Source of the DNA: an uncultured Christensenella sp.
Lineage (GTDB): Bacteria > Bacillota > Clostridia > Christensenellales > UBA1242
NCBI GenBank assembly: GCA_949293925.1
Contig: CASFFI010000040.1
Location: 1-6,377 of the forward strand
DNA: 6,377 bases
Direction: 5' to 3'
The notes below the pieces were generated by a model. That model was not told the DNA's origin, did no database searches, and was given only the letters and a program-made list of their open reading frames with translations. A program made the translations under genes and the position numbers. Of this stretch, positions 6,070 through 6,377 are shown one piece after another. Each line of letters begins with the position of its first letter. Position 1 is the stretch's first letter.

Positions 6070-6377
6070 TTATCTAAAAAACAAGTTATCTTTTTTTGTT
6101 GCTTGTTCTTCTAGTGGTAAATTGTTTAATAAGTCATAAATTTGTTTCATATATGATTCTCCGTCTTTAGATTTTGTTAAAACACTCTTAATATAGTTCA
6201 CAACCATCTTATGAAATTTTTGTTTCTTTTCTTCACTCTCTGAATCATTTTTATATATAATTTGTTCGTATCTAGAAATTGGTTTTACATTTTCTACTGC
6301 TAAATTTTGTAAATTTTTTATATCAGACAAACCTATATTAATAGGAGTTACTCCATTTTCTTTCATTGCATCTTTAA
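6070..6377 (-). CDS. Unrecognised protein, C-terminal part, cut by the window edge
   Basis: I do not recognise this protein. The frame on the - strand runs from the window edge to a TAA at 6072-6070. A first in-frame ATG lies at 6366-6364 (98 residues), but the three codons before it (K-D-A) are open and no Shine-Dalgarno is visible, so the real start is probably outside the window. The visible part is charged and soluble-looking, with a mixed segment (GVTPINIGLSDIKNL) followed by Lys/Glu-rich helices and a short FFR end; no membrane span or enzyme motif is seen. It converges on rnhB and has its own side of a shared terminator 17 bp downstream, which supports it being a real expressed gene. 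Base composition matches the rest of the window. Confidence 0.65.
   Translation of the reverse strand, partial: KDAMKENGVTPINIGLSDIKNLQNLAVENVKPISRYEQIIYKNDSESEEKKQKFHKMVVNYIKSVLTKSKDGESYMKQIYDLLNNLPLEEQATKKDNLFFR

Noticed and set aside
1..6377. CRISPR array, insertion sequence, tRNA/rRNA, toxin-antitoxin or defence module
   Set aside because: No spaced direct repeats, transposase motifs, terminal inverted repeats, cloverleaf sequences or recognised defence domains were seen.

Overview
The window is a very AT-rich, densely coded piece of bacterial chromosome, probably from a member of Clostridia. The evidence is the combination of a RuvC resolvase (Bacilli and Mollicutes generally use RecU instead) with an RbgA/YlqF ribosome-assembly GTPase next to rnhB, a typical Firmicutes neighbourhood, plus strong purine-rich Shine-Dalgarno sites. 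The few tryptophans are all TGG and rbgA ends on TGA at the normal family end point, so the standard bacterial code applies and this is not a mycoplasma-type code. The lineage call is an inference from gene content.

Layout: positions 2-1349 hold two overlapping unrecognised genes, the first cut by the window edge. A 159-bp gap follows, with AT-rich inverted repeats, a possible weak terminator, and a perfect consensus housekeeping promoter (TTGACA, 17 bp, TATAAT). From that promoter runs a tight five-gene same-strand cluster: yebC, an unrecognised helical-protein gene, ruvC, ftsY and rbgA (1509-5096), with gaps of 60, 14, 7 and 12 bp. After a 187-bp AT-rich gap comes rnhB (5284-5907). A compact bidirectional hairpin terminator (about 6016-6053) separates rnhB from an unrecognised, edge-truncated gene on the opposite strand (6070-6377).

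The recognised genes are core housekeeping functions: translation (YebC), Holliday-junction resolution (RuvC), co-translational membrane targeting (FtsY), 50S ribosome maturation (RbgA) and removal of ribonucleotides and RNA-DNA hybrids (RnhB). They look like a growth-linked cluster rather than one pathway. No mobile element, CRISPR array, tRNA, rRNA, toxin-antitoxin pair or defence system is visible. The real unknowns are the four unrecognised proteins, above all the helical one placed between yebC and ruvC. I see no convincing case for a new biological system here.
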